A stretch of DNA of 64,000 nt from Chromobacterium rhizoryzae. GTDB taxonomy: Bacteria; Pseudomonadota; Gammaproteobacteria; Burkholderiales; Chromobacteriaceae. Location: positions 1,612,001-1,676,000 of the forward strand of contig NZ_CP066126.1 of assembly GCF_020544465.1 (NCBI RefSeq), written 5' to 3'. Position numbers and translations under genes: made by a program. The notes beneath the pieces are model-generated. The model was given only the letters and a program-made list of their open reading frames with translations, ran no database searches and was not told the origin of the DNA. Shown piece by piece: positions 1 to 7,892 of this stretch; the first letter of the stretch is position 1; each line of letters opens with the position of its first letter.

Positions 1-54
1 GGCCAGCGCAATACGGACAACGGCCAGCCGGCCAATGTGCCGGTGATTTTCTGA
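1..54 (+). CDS. 3' end of an unidentified gene
   Basis: The window opens inside a coding sequence whose last 17 codons read out in frame 1 and stop at 52-54. The visible tail is polar (Asn, Gln and Pro rich) and ends VPVIF. It is too short to assign to a family. It lies 31 bp upstream of the amine oxidase on the same strand, so the two could be co-transcribed. That the frame is coding is inferred from the short gap and from the Shine-Dalgarno-like purines that follow the stop. Confidence 0.45.
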   Translation, partial: GQRNTDNGQPANVPVIF

Positions 55-85
55 TCCCGGCTCCACATAGCGAGGACGAGCAAAC

Positions 86-1681
86 ATGGCTAGCGAAAAC
101 ATAGACATCGCCATTGTCGGCGGCGGCGTGTCCGGCGTGTACAGCGCCTGGCGGCTGCAACAACACTATCCCCAGAGCAAGATCGCGGTGTTCGAGGCCA
201 GCGACCACATCGGCGGACGTCTGCTGTCGGTGCGGCCGCCGGACATTCCGGACATGGTGGCGGAACTGGGCGGCATGCGCATCCTGCCGGAAGTGCAGCC
301 GCTGATTTACGACCTGATTCAGGAATTGAATACGCTGTTGCCGGCGCCGGAACAGATCGAGCTTTACCGCTTTCCGGTGGACGAGCCGCAAAACATCGCC
401 TATCTGCGCGGCGTCTATCTGCGGCTGCAAGACTTCACCACCCAGCCGGACAAAGTGCCGTACCGGCTCAACTTCCTGGACCGCGGCCAGACCGGCGGCG
501 CCGTCATCATCGACGCCATCGAGCAGATCGTGCCCGGCATCACCAATAAATCGCTGACCGAGGAAGAACGCCGGCAGATGGCGCAGAACGCCAGCTTCGG
601 CGGCGTGCCGCTATACCAGCAAGGCTTCTGGAACGTGCTGTTCCGCGTGATCACCGGCGAAGCCTATCAATACGCCGAAGACACCGGCGGCTACGACACC
701 ACCTTGTGCAACTGGAACGCCGCCGACGCCATTCCCTGGTTTCTGTCGGACTTCGGCGTATCGGCCCAGTACATGGGCTTTTGCAACGGCTTTCAGCAAG
801 TGCCGCTGGTGCTGGCGCAATTGTTCGAACAGGCCGGCGGCGAGGTGCGGCTGGAGGCCCCGGTCAGCGGCGTGACGCGCAGCGAGTCGGGCTTCCAGTT
901 CCAGGCCCAGGGCCGGACGATATCCGCCAAAACGCTGATTCTGGCGATGCCGCGCCGCGCGCTGGAGCTCTTGTCCGCCACCAGTCCCTGGCTGCAGGAG
1001 GCCGCGCGCTTCCAGCAACTGGCCGCCAGCGTCACCCCGCGGCCGCTGTTCAAATTGTTCACCACCTACAACAGCCCCTGGTGGCTGAATACGGGTTACA
1101 GCATGGCCGACGGCGACTACGTGCCGGTCAAGTCCGGCCGCTCCGTCACCGATTTGCCGGTGCGCCAGACCTATTACTGGCCGCGCAGCAACGGCCTGCC
1201 CGCCTTGCACGGCCACGCCATGTTGCTGGCCAGCTACGACGACGGCGACAACACCGGCTTTTGGGACGGTCTGCGCGGCCGCCGTCACAGCGCCTGGAAG
1301 AAGGGGCTGGAGGTGGCCGAGCTGGCGGATCCCTTCATCGGCGCGGACGACCAGGTGCGCGCCAAGGAACTGAGCTGGCACCGCTACAAGGCTCCGCGGA
1401 TGATGACCGAGGAAGTCACCCGCCAACTGACGGTGATGCACAGCCTGTCCTACACGCCCAAAGTGCGCAACGCCGCCTTCCGCGACTGGGGCGACGACCC
1501 GTACGGCGGCGGCTGGAACAGCTGGAACATCGGGGTGAAAAGCTGGGAAGTGAAACGGCAGATCATCCAGCCGCTGGACGGCCAGCCGCTATACGTGTGC
1601 GGCGAGGCCTATTCCGACGCCCAGGGCTGGGTGGAGGGGGCTTTGCAGACCGCGGACATGATGTTGGCCAAGCTGGTCTGA
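86..1681 (+). CDS. FAD-dependent amine oxidase (flavin monoamine oxidase / L-amino-acid oxidase family)
   Basis: This 531-residue protein starts with a Rossmann dinucleotide fold: GGGVSG near residues 12-17, an acidic residue at the end of the second strand, then the GGRL motif near 43-46. The C-terminal FAD contact (GEAY...QGWVEGAL, about 505-520) is typical of the monoamine oxidase/L-amino-acid oxidase superfamily, which oxidises amines to imines with release of H2O2. No signal peptide is visible, so a cytoplasmic location is expected. The length fits the family. The start is supported by a GAGGACGAG purine stretch just upstream. The substrate cannot be read from sequence. It is not obviously linked to the peptide-modification operon downstream, because the ABC-F gene and a terminator lie between them. 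Confidence 0.8.
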   Translation: MASENIDIAIVGGGVSGVYSAWRLQQHYPQSKIAVFEASDHIGGRLLSVRPPDIPDMVAELGGMRILPEVQPLIYDLIQELNTLLPAPEQIELYRFPVDEPQNIAYLRGVYLRLQDFTTQPDKVPYRLNFLDRGQTGGAVIIDAIEQIVPGITNKSLTEEERRQMAQNASFGGVPLYQQGFWNVLFRVITGEAYQYAEDTGGYDTTLCNWNAADAIPWFLSDFGVSAQYMGFCNGFQQVPLVLAQLFEQAGGEVRLEAPVSGVTRSESGFQFQAQGRTISAKTLILAMPRRALELLSATSPWLQEAARFQQLAASVTPRPLFKLFTTYNSPWWLNTGYSMADGDYVPVKSGRSVTDLPVRQTYYWPRSNGLPALHGHAMLLASYDDGDNTGFWDGLRGRRHSAWKKGLEVAELADPFIGADDQVRAKELSWHRYKAPRMMTEEVTRQLTVMHSLSYTPKVRNAAFRDWGDDPYGGGWNSWNIGVKSWEVKRQIIQPLDGQPLYVCGEAYSDAQGWVEGALQTADMMLAKLV

Positions 1682-1757
1682 GAACCTGTTTTTGGCCTGC
1701 CGCGCGCCGGCGGGACCATCAGACGGGAGGAGGAAGCGTTTCCGGGAGCGGGACAGG
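1680..1757 (+). repeat. Degenerate copy of the 'AACCtGTTC' dispersed repeat
   Basis: Just after the oxidase stop the sequence reads GAGAACCTG, then CCTGCCGCGCGCCGGCGGG and later GGGACAGGC. The same order of blocks is found in better copies near 23013, 36552 and 58697. This is the weakest member of the family in the window. Confidence 0.4.
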
Positions 1758-1950
1758 CAGGCCTGTCCCGCTTGGCGCGCGGCCCGGCGCGCGCTACCAT
1801 GACGGTTTTCCGCCGCGCCAGCCCCTTGCGCGGCCCCATTCTTTTCCGAGGTCTTCGTCCGATGCGCCATTGATGCCGCCGTCCTCCTGGACGGCCACGT
1901 TCTCCGCCCCCTGCGCGCAGGGGAATGTTCGGCATCCTTTGGAAAGCTTC

Positions 1951-3603
1951 ATGACGCCTATCCATCTCACTTTGGACGACGTGTCCTATCAACTGCCCGA
2001 CGGCAGGATTCTGTTCAGTCATCTCAATATGGCGTTTCACGCTCAGCGCATCGGCCTGGTGGGCCGCAACGGCGTGGGCAAGACCGTGCTGGCGCGTTTG
2101 TTGGCCGGAGAGCTGCGGCCCAGCGCCGGCCGCTGTCTGCGCGGCGGGACGACGCATTATCTGGCGCAGCGGGCCGGCGCGCCCCGGGGCGACACCGCCG
2201 CCGGCCTTGCCGGACTGCAAGGCGCGCTGGACGCGCTGGCGCGCATCGAGGCCGGCAGCGTCGACGCGCGGGATTTCGAACGGCTGGCCGAGCGCTGGGA
2301 TCTGCGCCAACGCTTGGAGCGGGAATGGCGGCGTTTCGGCCTGGGCCATCTGCGCCCGGAAACGCCGGCCGACGCGCTCAGCGGCGGCGAAGCCGCGCGA
2401 GCGGCGCTGTGCGGGGCCATACTGTCCGACGCCGACTTCCTGATCCTGGACGAACCCAGCAATCATCTGGACCGGAGCCAGCGGCAAGCGCTGATCGAAC
2501 AACTATCCCTCTGGCCGCGCGGCCTGCTGGTGATCAGCCACGACCGCCGCTTGCTGGCCGACATGGAGCGCATCGTTGAACTGTCGCCGCAGGGCCTGGC
2601 CGGCTACGGCGGCGCTTACGATTTTTACGCCGAACACAAGGAGCGGGAACAGGCGAGAGCGCTGCAAACGCTGGAGCAGCGCAAACAGGAGCGCTTGCGC
2701 GGCCAGCGGGCGCTGCGCGAACAGCAGGAGCGGCAAGAGCGGCGGCAGGCCCGCGGCGAACGGCGCGGCCGCGAGGCCAACCAGGCCCGCATCCTGTTGG
2801 ACCGACAGCAGCAGCGCAGCGAGGACAGCGCCGGCAAGCTGCGGCGGCAACAGGCCGCGGCGCGGGAAGCGCTGGACCAGGCGGTGCGCGAGGCCGCCCG
2901 CCGGGCGGAGGACGACGCGGCGGTCGTCGTGCACGCCTTGCCGCAGGGGCCGGCGCTGCCGCGCGTCGCCGTTGTTCTGGACGAGGTGGCGCTGCCGTTC
3001 GCGCCCGAGGCCACGCGCCGGATTCACCTCAGCCTGGGCGGCGGGCGCCGCATCGGCGTCGTCGGCGCCAACGGCTGCGGCAAGTCCACCTTGCTCAAGG
3101 TGTTGGCCGGACGATTGCGTCCGCTCGCCGGACAGGCACGGGCGCCGGCCGCCTGCGCCTATCTGGCTCAGGATCTGGACGGACTGGACCCCGGGCGCGG
3201 CGCGATCGAGCAATTGCTGGCGGCCAATCCCGCGGCGGGGGAAAGCCGGCTGCGCATGTTGCTGGCCCAATTGGGCCTGGACGCCGAGCGGGCGACCCGG
3301 CCCTGCGGCCGGCTCAGCGGCGGGGAACGGCTGAAGGCGGCGCTGGCCTGCGCGCTCTACGCCGATCCGCCGCCGACGCTGCTGCTGCTGGACGAGCCCA
3401 GCAATCATCTGGATCTGCCGTCGCTGCAAGCGTTGGAGGCGATGTTGCGCGCTTACCGCGGCGGCCTGCTGGTGGTGTCGCACGACGACGCTTTTCTGGA
3501 CGCGCTGGATCTGGACGGCTGGCTGACGGCGGACGAGGACGGCTGGCGGCTGCTGGACGGAAGGGAGCGGCCGGAGCGCGCCATCGATAAAAGTTCGTTT
3601 TAG
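1951..3603 (+). CDS. ABC-F family ATPase
   Basis: A 550-residue protein with two ABC nucleotide-binding domains in one chain and no membrane segment, the ABC-F (Uup/EttA/antibiotic-resistance ARE) architecture. Domain 1 has Walker A GRNGVGKT (about 38-45), signature LSGGEAAR and Walker B LILDEPSNHLD. A long Arg/Gln/Glu-rich linker follows, and domain 2 has Walker A GANGCGKS, LSGGERLK and LLLLDEPSNHLD. ABC-F proteins act on the ribosome rather than in transport. I chose the ATG at 1951 because it places the first beta strand at the N-terminus as in homologues. An in-frame ATG at 1873 is possible but adds an unconserved stretch. It sits upstream of the RiPP-like operon but is separated by a terminator, so a self-protection role is only a guess. 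Confidence 0.88.
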   Translation: MTPIHLTLDDVSYQLPDGRILFSHLNMAFHAQRIGLVGRNGVGKTVLARLLAGELRPSAGRCLRGGTTHYLAQRAGAPRGDTAAGLAGLQGALDALARIEAGSVDARDFERLAERWDLRQRLEREWRRFGLGHLRPETPADALSGGEAARAALCGAILSDADFLILDEPSNHLDRSQRQALIEQLSLWPRGLLVISHDRRLLADMERIVELSPQGLAGYGGAYDFYAEHKEREQARALQTLEQRKQERLRGQRALREQQERQERRQARGERRGREANQARILLDRQQQRSEDSAGKLRRQQAAAREALDQAVREAARRAEDDAAVVVHALPQGPALPRVAVVLDEVALPFAPEATRRIHLSLGGGRRIGVVGANGCGKSTLLKVLAGRLRPLAGQARAPAACAYLAQDLDGLDPGRGAIEQLLAANPAAGESRLRMLLAQLGLDAERATRPCGRLSGGERLKAALACALYADPPPTLLLLDEPSNHLDLPSLQALEAMLRAYRGGLLVVSHDDAFLDALDLDGWLTADEDGWRLLDGRERPERAIDKSSF

Positions 3604-3646
3604 GTAATTTAACGTACAGATATACTAAAAACGCATGAATATAGTT

Positions 3647-3677
3647 AAAGCGCTGACGAAAACCGTCGGCGCTTTTT
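3647..3677 (+). terminator. Rho-independent terminator after the ABC-F gene
   Basis: An inverted repeat AAAGCGC-TGACG / CGTC-GGCGCTTT with an AAAAC-type loop runs into a T run. It lies 43 bp after the ABC-F stop and separates that gene from the precursor operon. Confidence 0.75.
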
Positions 3678-3931
3678 CATTCCAGTGACACGCAGGCCGG
3701 CTGGATGACGAGGCGGATGGGCGAGGCATTTGGGTGGGTGCGGAGATTCCCCTGGGGCGCGGCGGCCGCTTTGCGGCTCAGCGGCAATAGCCCTTTGCCG
3801 GCAAGAAGCCGATTGGGAGCGCGGACCGCATAGTGCCTCCAGTCGCAGCACGCGCCGCCGCTTTCCGCTCCATCCAGACGAGGGCGCCGCCAAGCAGGCC
3901 TCGGTCACAGAGCTCAAGCCAGGAGGACACC

Positions 3932-4381
3932 ATGGCCCAACCGGAAGTGAACAAACTGCTGATGCGCGCGGTGAGCGATAACGATTTCCGCGTCAAGTTC
4001 TTGTCGGACCCCATCGCCGCGGCGAAGGACGCCGGCGCCAACAGCGCAACGGTCGCCGAATTGAAAAAGATCGACGTCGCGCGCTTGCGCGCCCAGTTCG
4101 ACCACCTGACCCGGGTGTCCGGCGATTTGCTGGCCGGCTCGGTGGTGGCGGCCGGGCATAGCCGCGACTGGAGCGACCGCAGCAATATCCACGACAACGA
4201 CGGCCATATCCACGACAAGGCGGCCAGCGTGTTTTCCCCGGGCGATCTGGTCACCAATCCGGCGGTGTCCACCACGCTGAACCCGGCGGCGGTGCGCGAC
4301 GCGCTCAAGGACCCGCTGGTGCTCAAGGAAATTGAAAACAACCCCCAGATCAAGGCGGCCTTGAAACGCGGCGTCAAATAG
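3932..4381 (+). CDS. RiPP-like precursor protein with NHLP/Nif11-like leader
   Basis: 149 residues, first gene of the modification operon, with a strong ribosome site (AGGAGGACACC) that fixes the ATG. Residues 1-50 look like an NHLP/Nif11-type leader: two short helices with the pattern DFRVKFLSDPIAAAKDAG (18-35). A Gly/Ala/Ser turn follows (LLAGSVVAAG, 67-76), then a His/Asp/Asn-rich candidate core with GHSRDWSDRSN (76-85) and the near-repeat IHDNDGHIHDK (86-96). Residues 105-149 form two predicted amphipathic helices spaced by NP/DP dipeptides (TNP, LNP, KDP, NNP), reminiscent of STI1-type DP repeats. There is no signal peptide and no Cys. The long tail after the core is unusual for a RiPP. 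The precursor role is inferred from the leader pattern and from the seven modifying-type genes that follow. The product is unknown. Confidence 0.68.
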   Translation: MAQPEVNKLLMRAVSDNDFRVKFLSDPIAAAKDAGANSATVAELKKIDVARLRAQFDHLTRVSGDLLAGSVVAAGHSRDWSDRSNIHDNDGHIHDKAASVFSPGDLVTNPAVSTTLNPAAVRDALKDPLVLKEIENNPQIKAALKRGVK

Positions 4382-4438
4382 CCCGCGCGGCGGAGCGGAC
4401 CCCGGCGCGGCCAGCCGCGTCGGGACGGATTTCCTGGC

Positions 4439-4454
4439 GGCCCGCTTGCGGGCC
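4439..4454 (+). promoter_or_regulatory. Hairpin between precursor and modifying genes (possible attenuator)
   Basis: A perfect stem GGCCCG / CGGGCC with a CTTG loop (7 bp if a TT loop is allowed) follows the precursor stop by 57 bp and is trailed by TCTTCG. Such hairpins often let precursor mRNA exceed enzyme mRNA in RiPP operons by partial termination or 3'-end protection. The T run is poor, so an mRNA-stability role is as likely as termination. Confidence 0.5.
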
Positions 4455-4473
4455 TCTTCGTGGGGCGACGGCG

Positions 4474-5469
4474 ATGATCATCCGGCTGACGGCTTCCTGC
4501 AACAATAAGTGCTTCTTCTGCATCGTGGACGACGAGATCGCCCAGCGCGCCTTCCGGCCGCTGGCGGAGATCGTGGCCGAGCTGGACCAGGCGGCGCCGG
4601 ACGAGGAGGTGGACATCTTCGGCGGCGAACCCACCATAGACCCGGTGTTCTGGGAGGTGCTGCGCGAGGCCTTGAAAACCGGCCGCCGCGTCAGCCTGGC
4701 CTCCAATGTACGGCTGTTCTCCCACCGCCCGTCGGCGGAGCGGCTGGCGGCCATGGCCGACGGCCGGCTGGAGGTGCGCACCAGCCTGATGGGCCACAGC
4801 GCGGAATTGCACGACAAGCTCAACGGCGTGCGGGAGGGCGCGTTCCGGCAAACCCTGCAAGGCATCCGCCGCCTCAGCGAACTGGGCTTCGACATCCAGA
4901 CCAATATCGTGATCCTGGCGGAAAACGTGGAACACCTGCTTGCCACCGGCGTGACCGCGGTGGAGGCCGGCTCGTCGCGCCTCAAGTTCAGCGGCACCGT
5001 GCGCACCGGCAAATTCATCGACTCCATCGCCGATCCTGCGCTGGTGCGCGAACGGCTGCGCACCATCGTGCCGCTGTTCCGCGCGCTGGGCGTGCCGGTG
5101 ACGCTGGAGAAACTGGCGCCCTGTCTGATACCGGATTTCCTCGATCTCTTGATCCGGGATTCCGATCCGGCGGTGGACACCCATCCCTGGTACGAGAAAA
5201 CCCGCGCCTGCCGCGCCTGCCGGCTGGCCGACGCCTGTCCGGGCGCCGAGCGCGGCGCGCTGATCCGCCACGGCCGGGACTGGGTGCGGCCCCTGGCCGA
5301 GATCCCGGCGGAATTGATAGACGAGGTGCGCGTCGCCGCGTTGGAGCGTTACCAGCCGCGGCGCGACAAGCCCTTCTTGCGCGTGCTGTTCGATCACCAG
5401 GACCTGTCCTCGCTGGGCGTCATCGCCAGTTTCTCGCGCCAGCATCCGCAACTTTATCTGATCGCCTGA
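4474..5469 (+). CDS. Radical SAM protein, HxsC-like
   Basis: 331 residues. The AdoMet-cluster motif CNNKCFFC (C9, C13, C16) is almost at the N-terminus, followed by the GGEPT glycine motif (about 51-55). The middle region (GHSAELHDKLNGVREGAF) resembles HxsC-type radical SAM maturases of the His-Xaa-Ser system, where a GH..EIHD..tg..GaF block recurs. A C-terminal CRACRLADAC group (C246, C249, C255) could bind an auxiliary iron-sulfur cluster. The ribosome site is weak; the ATG at 4474 is chosen because the cluster motif leaves little room for a later start. It stands 92 bp after the precursor, with the hairpin between them. I infer that it modifies the precursor; neither the reaction nor the substrate is known. 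The HxsC relationship is from pattern memory. Confidence 0.8.
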   Translation: MIIRLTASCNNKCFFCIVDDEIAQRAFRPLAEIVAELDQAAPDEEVDIFGGEPTIDPVFWEVLREALKTGRRVSLASNVRLFSHRPSAERLAAMADGRLEVRTSLMGHSAELHDKLNGVREGAFRQTLQGIRRLSELGFDIQTNIVILAENVEHLLATGVTAVEAGSSRLKFSGTVRTGKFIDSIADPALVRERLRTIVPLFRALGVPVTLEKLAPCLIPDFLDLLIRDSDPAVDTHPWYEKTRACRACRLADACPGAERGALIRHGRDWVRPLAEIPAELIDEVRVAALERYQPRRDKPFLRVLFDHQDLSSLGVIASFSRQHPQLYLIA

Positions 5470-5496
5470 ACCCGCCACCCGTTTGCGAGGCCCGCC

Positions 5497-6999
5497 ATGA
5501 ACCACGTCGTCACCCCGATCCGCCCGATTGAAGCGCGCGCGCCGCGCGCCGCGCCCGCCCAGCCGGACCGGGCCGGCATGGAGGACATCTTCGCCGACTT
5601 CCGGCTGCGCGACCGCTGGAAGCCCAATTACCGCGCCCGGGACGTGGGCGACGGCGTGTTCCTGTCCAGCGACCAGGGCAGCTGGGCGCTGTTGAGCCGG
5701 GAGGAGTACCGCGCGCTGCGCAGCATCGCCCTGCCCGCGGCGCTGCACGATCTGCTGGAAGAGCGCGGCCTGATCCTCACCGCGCGCAACGCCGGCAGCG
5801 TGATGCGGGCCTATGAAGACTGGTCCGCCAATTATTTTCCCGGCACCGCCTTGCACATCATCGGCATGACGCGGCGCTGCAATCTGCGCTGCGCCTACTG
5901 CCACGCCGCCGTGGTGCGCGACAGCTCGGACCCGGCCCGCTACGACCTGGACGAAGCCACCGCCCGCGCCATCGTCGACTTCGCCTACCAATCGCCGTCC
6001 TCGCGCATCCATTTCGAATTCCAGGGCGGCGAAGCCACGCTCAACTTCGGCGCGGTGCGCTATCTGCACGCCTACGCGATGATCAAGAATCTGGCGCACA
6101 AGCGCGCCTTGTCCTTCTCCATCGTCAGCAACGGCGTGGAACTGCCGGACGAGGTGCTGGACTATCTGGCGGCCAGCCGCATCAACATCACCACCTCCAT
6201 CGAGTTCGACGCCGCCGAACACCCGTCGCTGCGCGTGGATTGGGAAGGCCGCGGCCATTGGGACGATATCCGCCGCAACCGCGCCCGCATGCGCGAACGC
6301 GGCCTGGACGTGCCCTCGCTGATCGTGGTGGGGCGCAACAATCTGCACAAGCTGCGTGAATACGTCGATTTCGCGGTGGCGGAAGGACAGTCCTCCATCT
6401 TCTTCTCCCCAGTGCAGAAAATGGGTTTCGCCAAGGGGAAGTGGGACAGCGTGGGCATGGGGATGGACGAGTTCTTCGACGCCTGGCGCGACGCGCTGGA
6501 CTACATCTTTTCGCTGTGGGACCAGGGCATCCTGCTGGAAGAACGCTATTTCTCGCTGGCGCTGGAAAAGCTGTTCAACAACCGCGACGTCAAATACGTG
6601 GACTTCCGCAACCCCAGCGGCATGGTGCTGGGCAATCTGGCCTACGATCATCTGGGCAACGTCTACGGCTGCGACGAAGGCCGCGGCCACGCCGATTTCC
6701 GCATCGGCAATGTGCACACCGACAGCTACGCCGACGCGGTCACCTCCGACAAGGCGCGTCAGCTGGTGTCCTACTCGCTGCGCGAGCACGACGCCTGCCA
6801 GGTGTGCGCCTACCGGCCTTATTGCGGCGTGTCCCCCATCGTCAGCAAGGGCGAGACCCACTCGCTGGACCCGCAGCCCTTGACCAGCTCTTGCTGTCAG
6901 CGCACCCGGCATCTGTTCGACTTCGTGGTGAAGCTGATGCGCGAACGGCCGCAGCGCATCGACCAGGCGCTGACCATCATCCGGATGAGCACCCAATGA
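5497..6999 (+). CDS. Radical SAM/SPASM maturase, HxsB-like
   Basis: 500 residues. An N-terminal recognition-like region (F-x-F style, 30-90) precedes the radical SAM core with CNLRCAYC (C128, C132, C135) and FQGGEATLNF. The C-terminal SPASM-type region carries C392 (GCDEGRG), then CQVCAYRPYC (C434, C437, C443) and a CC pair (466-467), which would hold auxiliary clusters. The layout matches HxsB, one of the two maturases of the His-Xaa-Ser (Hxs) system. Together with the HxsC-like gene upstream this gives a B+C pair, but the small HxsD partner and a classical HxsA are absent. SPASM enzymes commonly make C-C, C-O or thioether crosslinks in peptides; which applies here is unknown. The next gene starts inside its stop codon (ATGA), so translation is coupled. 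Confidence 0.85.
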   Translation: MNHVVTPIRPIEARAPRAAPAQPDRAGMEDIFADFRLRDRWKPNYRARDVGDGVFLSSDQGSWALLSREEYRALRSIALPAALHDLLEERGLILTARNAGSVMRAYEDWSANYFPGTALHIIGMTRRCNLRCAYCHAAVVRDSSDPARYDLDEATARAIVDFAYQSPSSRIHFEFQGGEATLNFGAVRYLHAYAMIKNLAHKRALSFSIVSNGVELPDEVLDYLAASRINITTSIEFDAAEHPSLRVDWEGRGHWDDIRRNRARMRERGLDVPSLIVVGRNNLHKLREYVDFAVAEGQSSIFFSPVQKMGFAKGKWDSVGMGMDEFFDAWRDALDYIFSLWDQGILLEERYFSLALEKLFNNRDVKYVDFRNPSGMVLGNLAYDHLGNVYGCDEGRGHADFRIGNVHTDSYADAVTSDKARQLVSYSLREHDACQVCAYRPYCGVSPIVSKGETHSLDPQPLTSSCCQRTRHLFDFVVKLMRERPQRIDQALTIIRMSTQ

Positions 7000-7892
7000 G
7001 CGCCCGGGACCGGATCGTCGGCGAACTGCAAGCCGGCGGAGAAGGCGCCCGCATCGCGGTGGAGGCGCTGGCGGTGCTGGCCGGCCTCAAGCCGCTGGCG
7101 CGCTTCACCGCCGGCCGCGACAGCGCCGCGCGGCTGTGCGCGCTGCTGGACGCCTGCGGCCTGCGCCACGGCCGATACGTGCCGCCGCCGGACGACTGGG
7201 GCTACCGCCACGCCACCGCGGAGGAACGCGCCGCCTTCAGCCGCAACGACGCGCGCGTCTATTACGCGCTGGACGCGGAGGCCCTGGAGCGGGGGCTGGA
7301 CGCCCAGCGGCGGCAAGACAATGTGGCGCTGGGGCGGGCGCTGGGCTACCCGGCCTGCTGCATCGCCGCCAACGAATACTTCGGCGCCGCGCCGATGACG
7401 GATCTGCTGCGGGTGGCGCGCACTCCGGGCGGGCGCGACTGGCGGCTCAATGTCTTCCTGACCGAGATGGAAGTGGGGCGCGGTTCGCCGTATTACCTGA
7501 TTTCCCACTTTCCCTGCCACTTGGGCTGCCGCGCCAGCGTCGACTACGCCGCGGCGCTGCTGGAGGTCCTGCGCGACGCCGCCCCGGCCTTCGCCGCGCA
7601 ACTGGAGCGCCTGCTGCCGCTGCCGCTGCTGCTGCGCGACGAGGAAGAGCCGCCGGAGGCGCGGCGTTACGGCAATTTCGGCGCCCAGCTCTACGGCGGC
7701 GCCGTGGGCGACGCGGTGTTTTATCAGGGCTGGCGGCCGCTGCGTTCCAGCGACCGTCTGCCGGAGGCCCGGCTGGATCAGGGCGATTGCATTGCATGGC
7801 AGGAGGAGGACTTATGCGTGCTCAGCGCGCGGAACGGGCGCGAAGTGGCGAGACTGCCCACGGAACGCTGGCATCTGGTGGCGTTTCAATAA
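6996..7892 (+). CDS. DUF483-like protein, copy A
   Basis: 298 residues, start codon overlapping the stop of the HxsB-like gene by ATGA. The conserved elements are LAGLKPLAR (28-36), GYPACC (117-122, with C121 and C122) and ISHFPCHLGC (169-178, with H171, C174 and C178). This Cys-Cys...HFPC-x3-C signature is that of the uncharacterised DUF483 family. The four Cys and His could bind zinc or an iron-sulfur cluster; this is inference. The following gene is a diverged duplicate with the same motifs in the same order. No signal peptide or membrane segment. A role in peptide modification or substrate recognition is inferred from operon position only. Confidence 0.65.
   Translation: MSARDRIVGELQAGGEGARIAVEALAVLAGLKPLARFTAGRDSAARLCALLDACGLRHGRYVPPPDDWGYRHATAEERAAFSRNDARVYYALDAEALERGLDAQRRQDNVALGRALGYPACCIAANEYFGAAPMTDLLRVARTPGGRDWRLNVFLTEMEVGRGSPYYLISHFPCHLGCRASVDYAAALLEVLRDAAPAFAAQLERLLPLPLLLRDEEEPPEARRYGNFGAQLYGGAVGDAVFYQGWRPLRSSDRLPEARLDQGDCIAWQEEDLCVLSARNGREVARLPTERWHLVAFQ

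Noticed and set aside
1..3603. The amine oxidase and ABC-F gene as parts of the peptide operon (tailoring and self-protection).
   Set aside because: A good terminator at 3647-3677 separates them from the precursor, the spacing is wide, and ABC-F proteins are not exporters. No positive evidence for linkage.
3778..6996. A 1072-codon open frame antisense to the precursor and both radical SAM genes.
   Set aside because: It exists because GC-rich third positions leave the antisense frame free of stops. The translation is Val/Gly/Ala/His/Arg-rich without motifs, whereas the plus strand shows intact radical SAM motifs.
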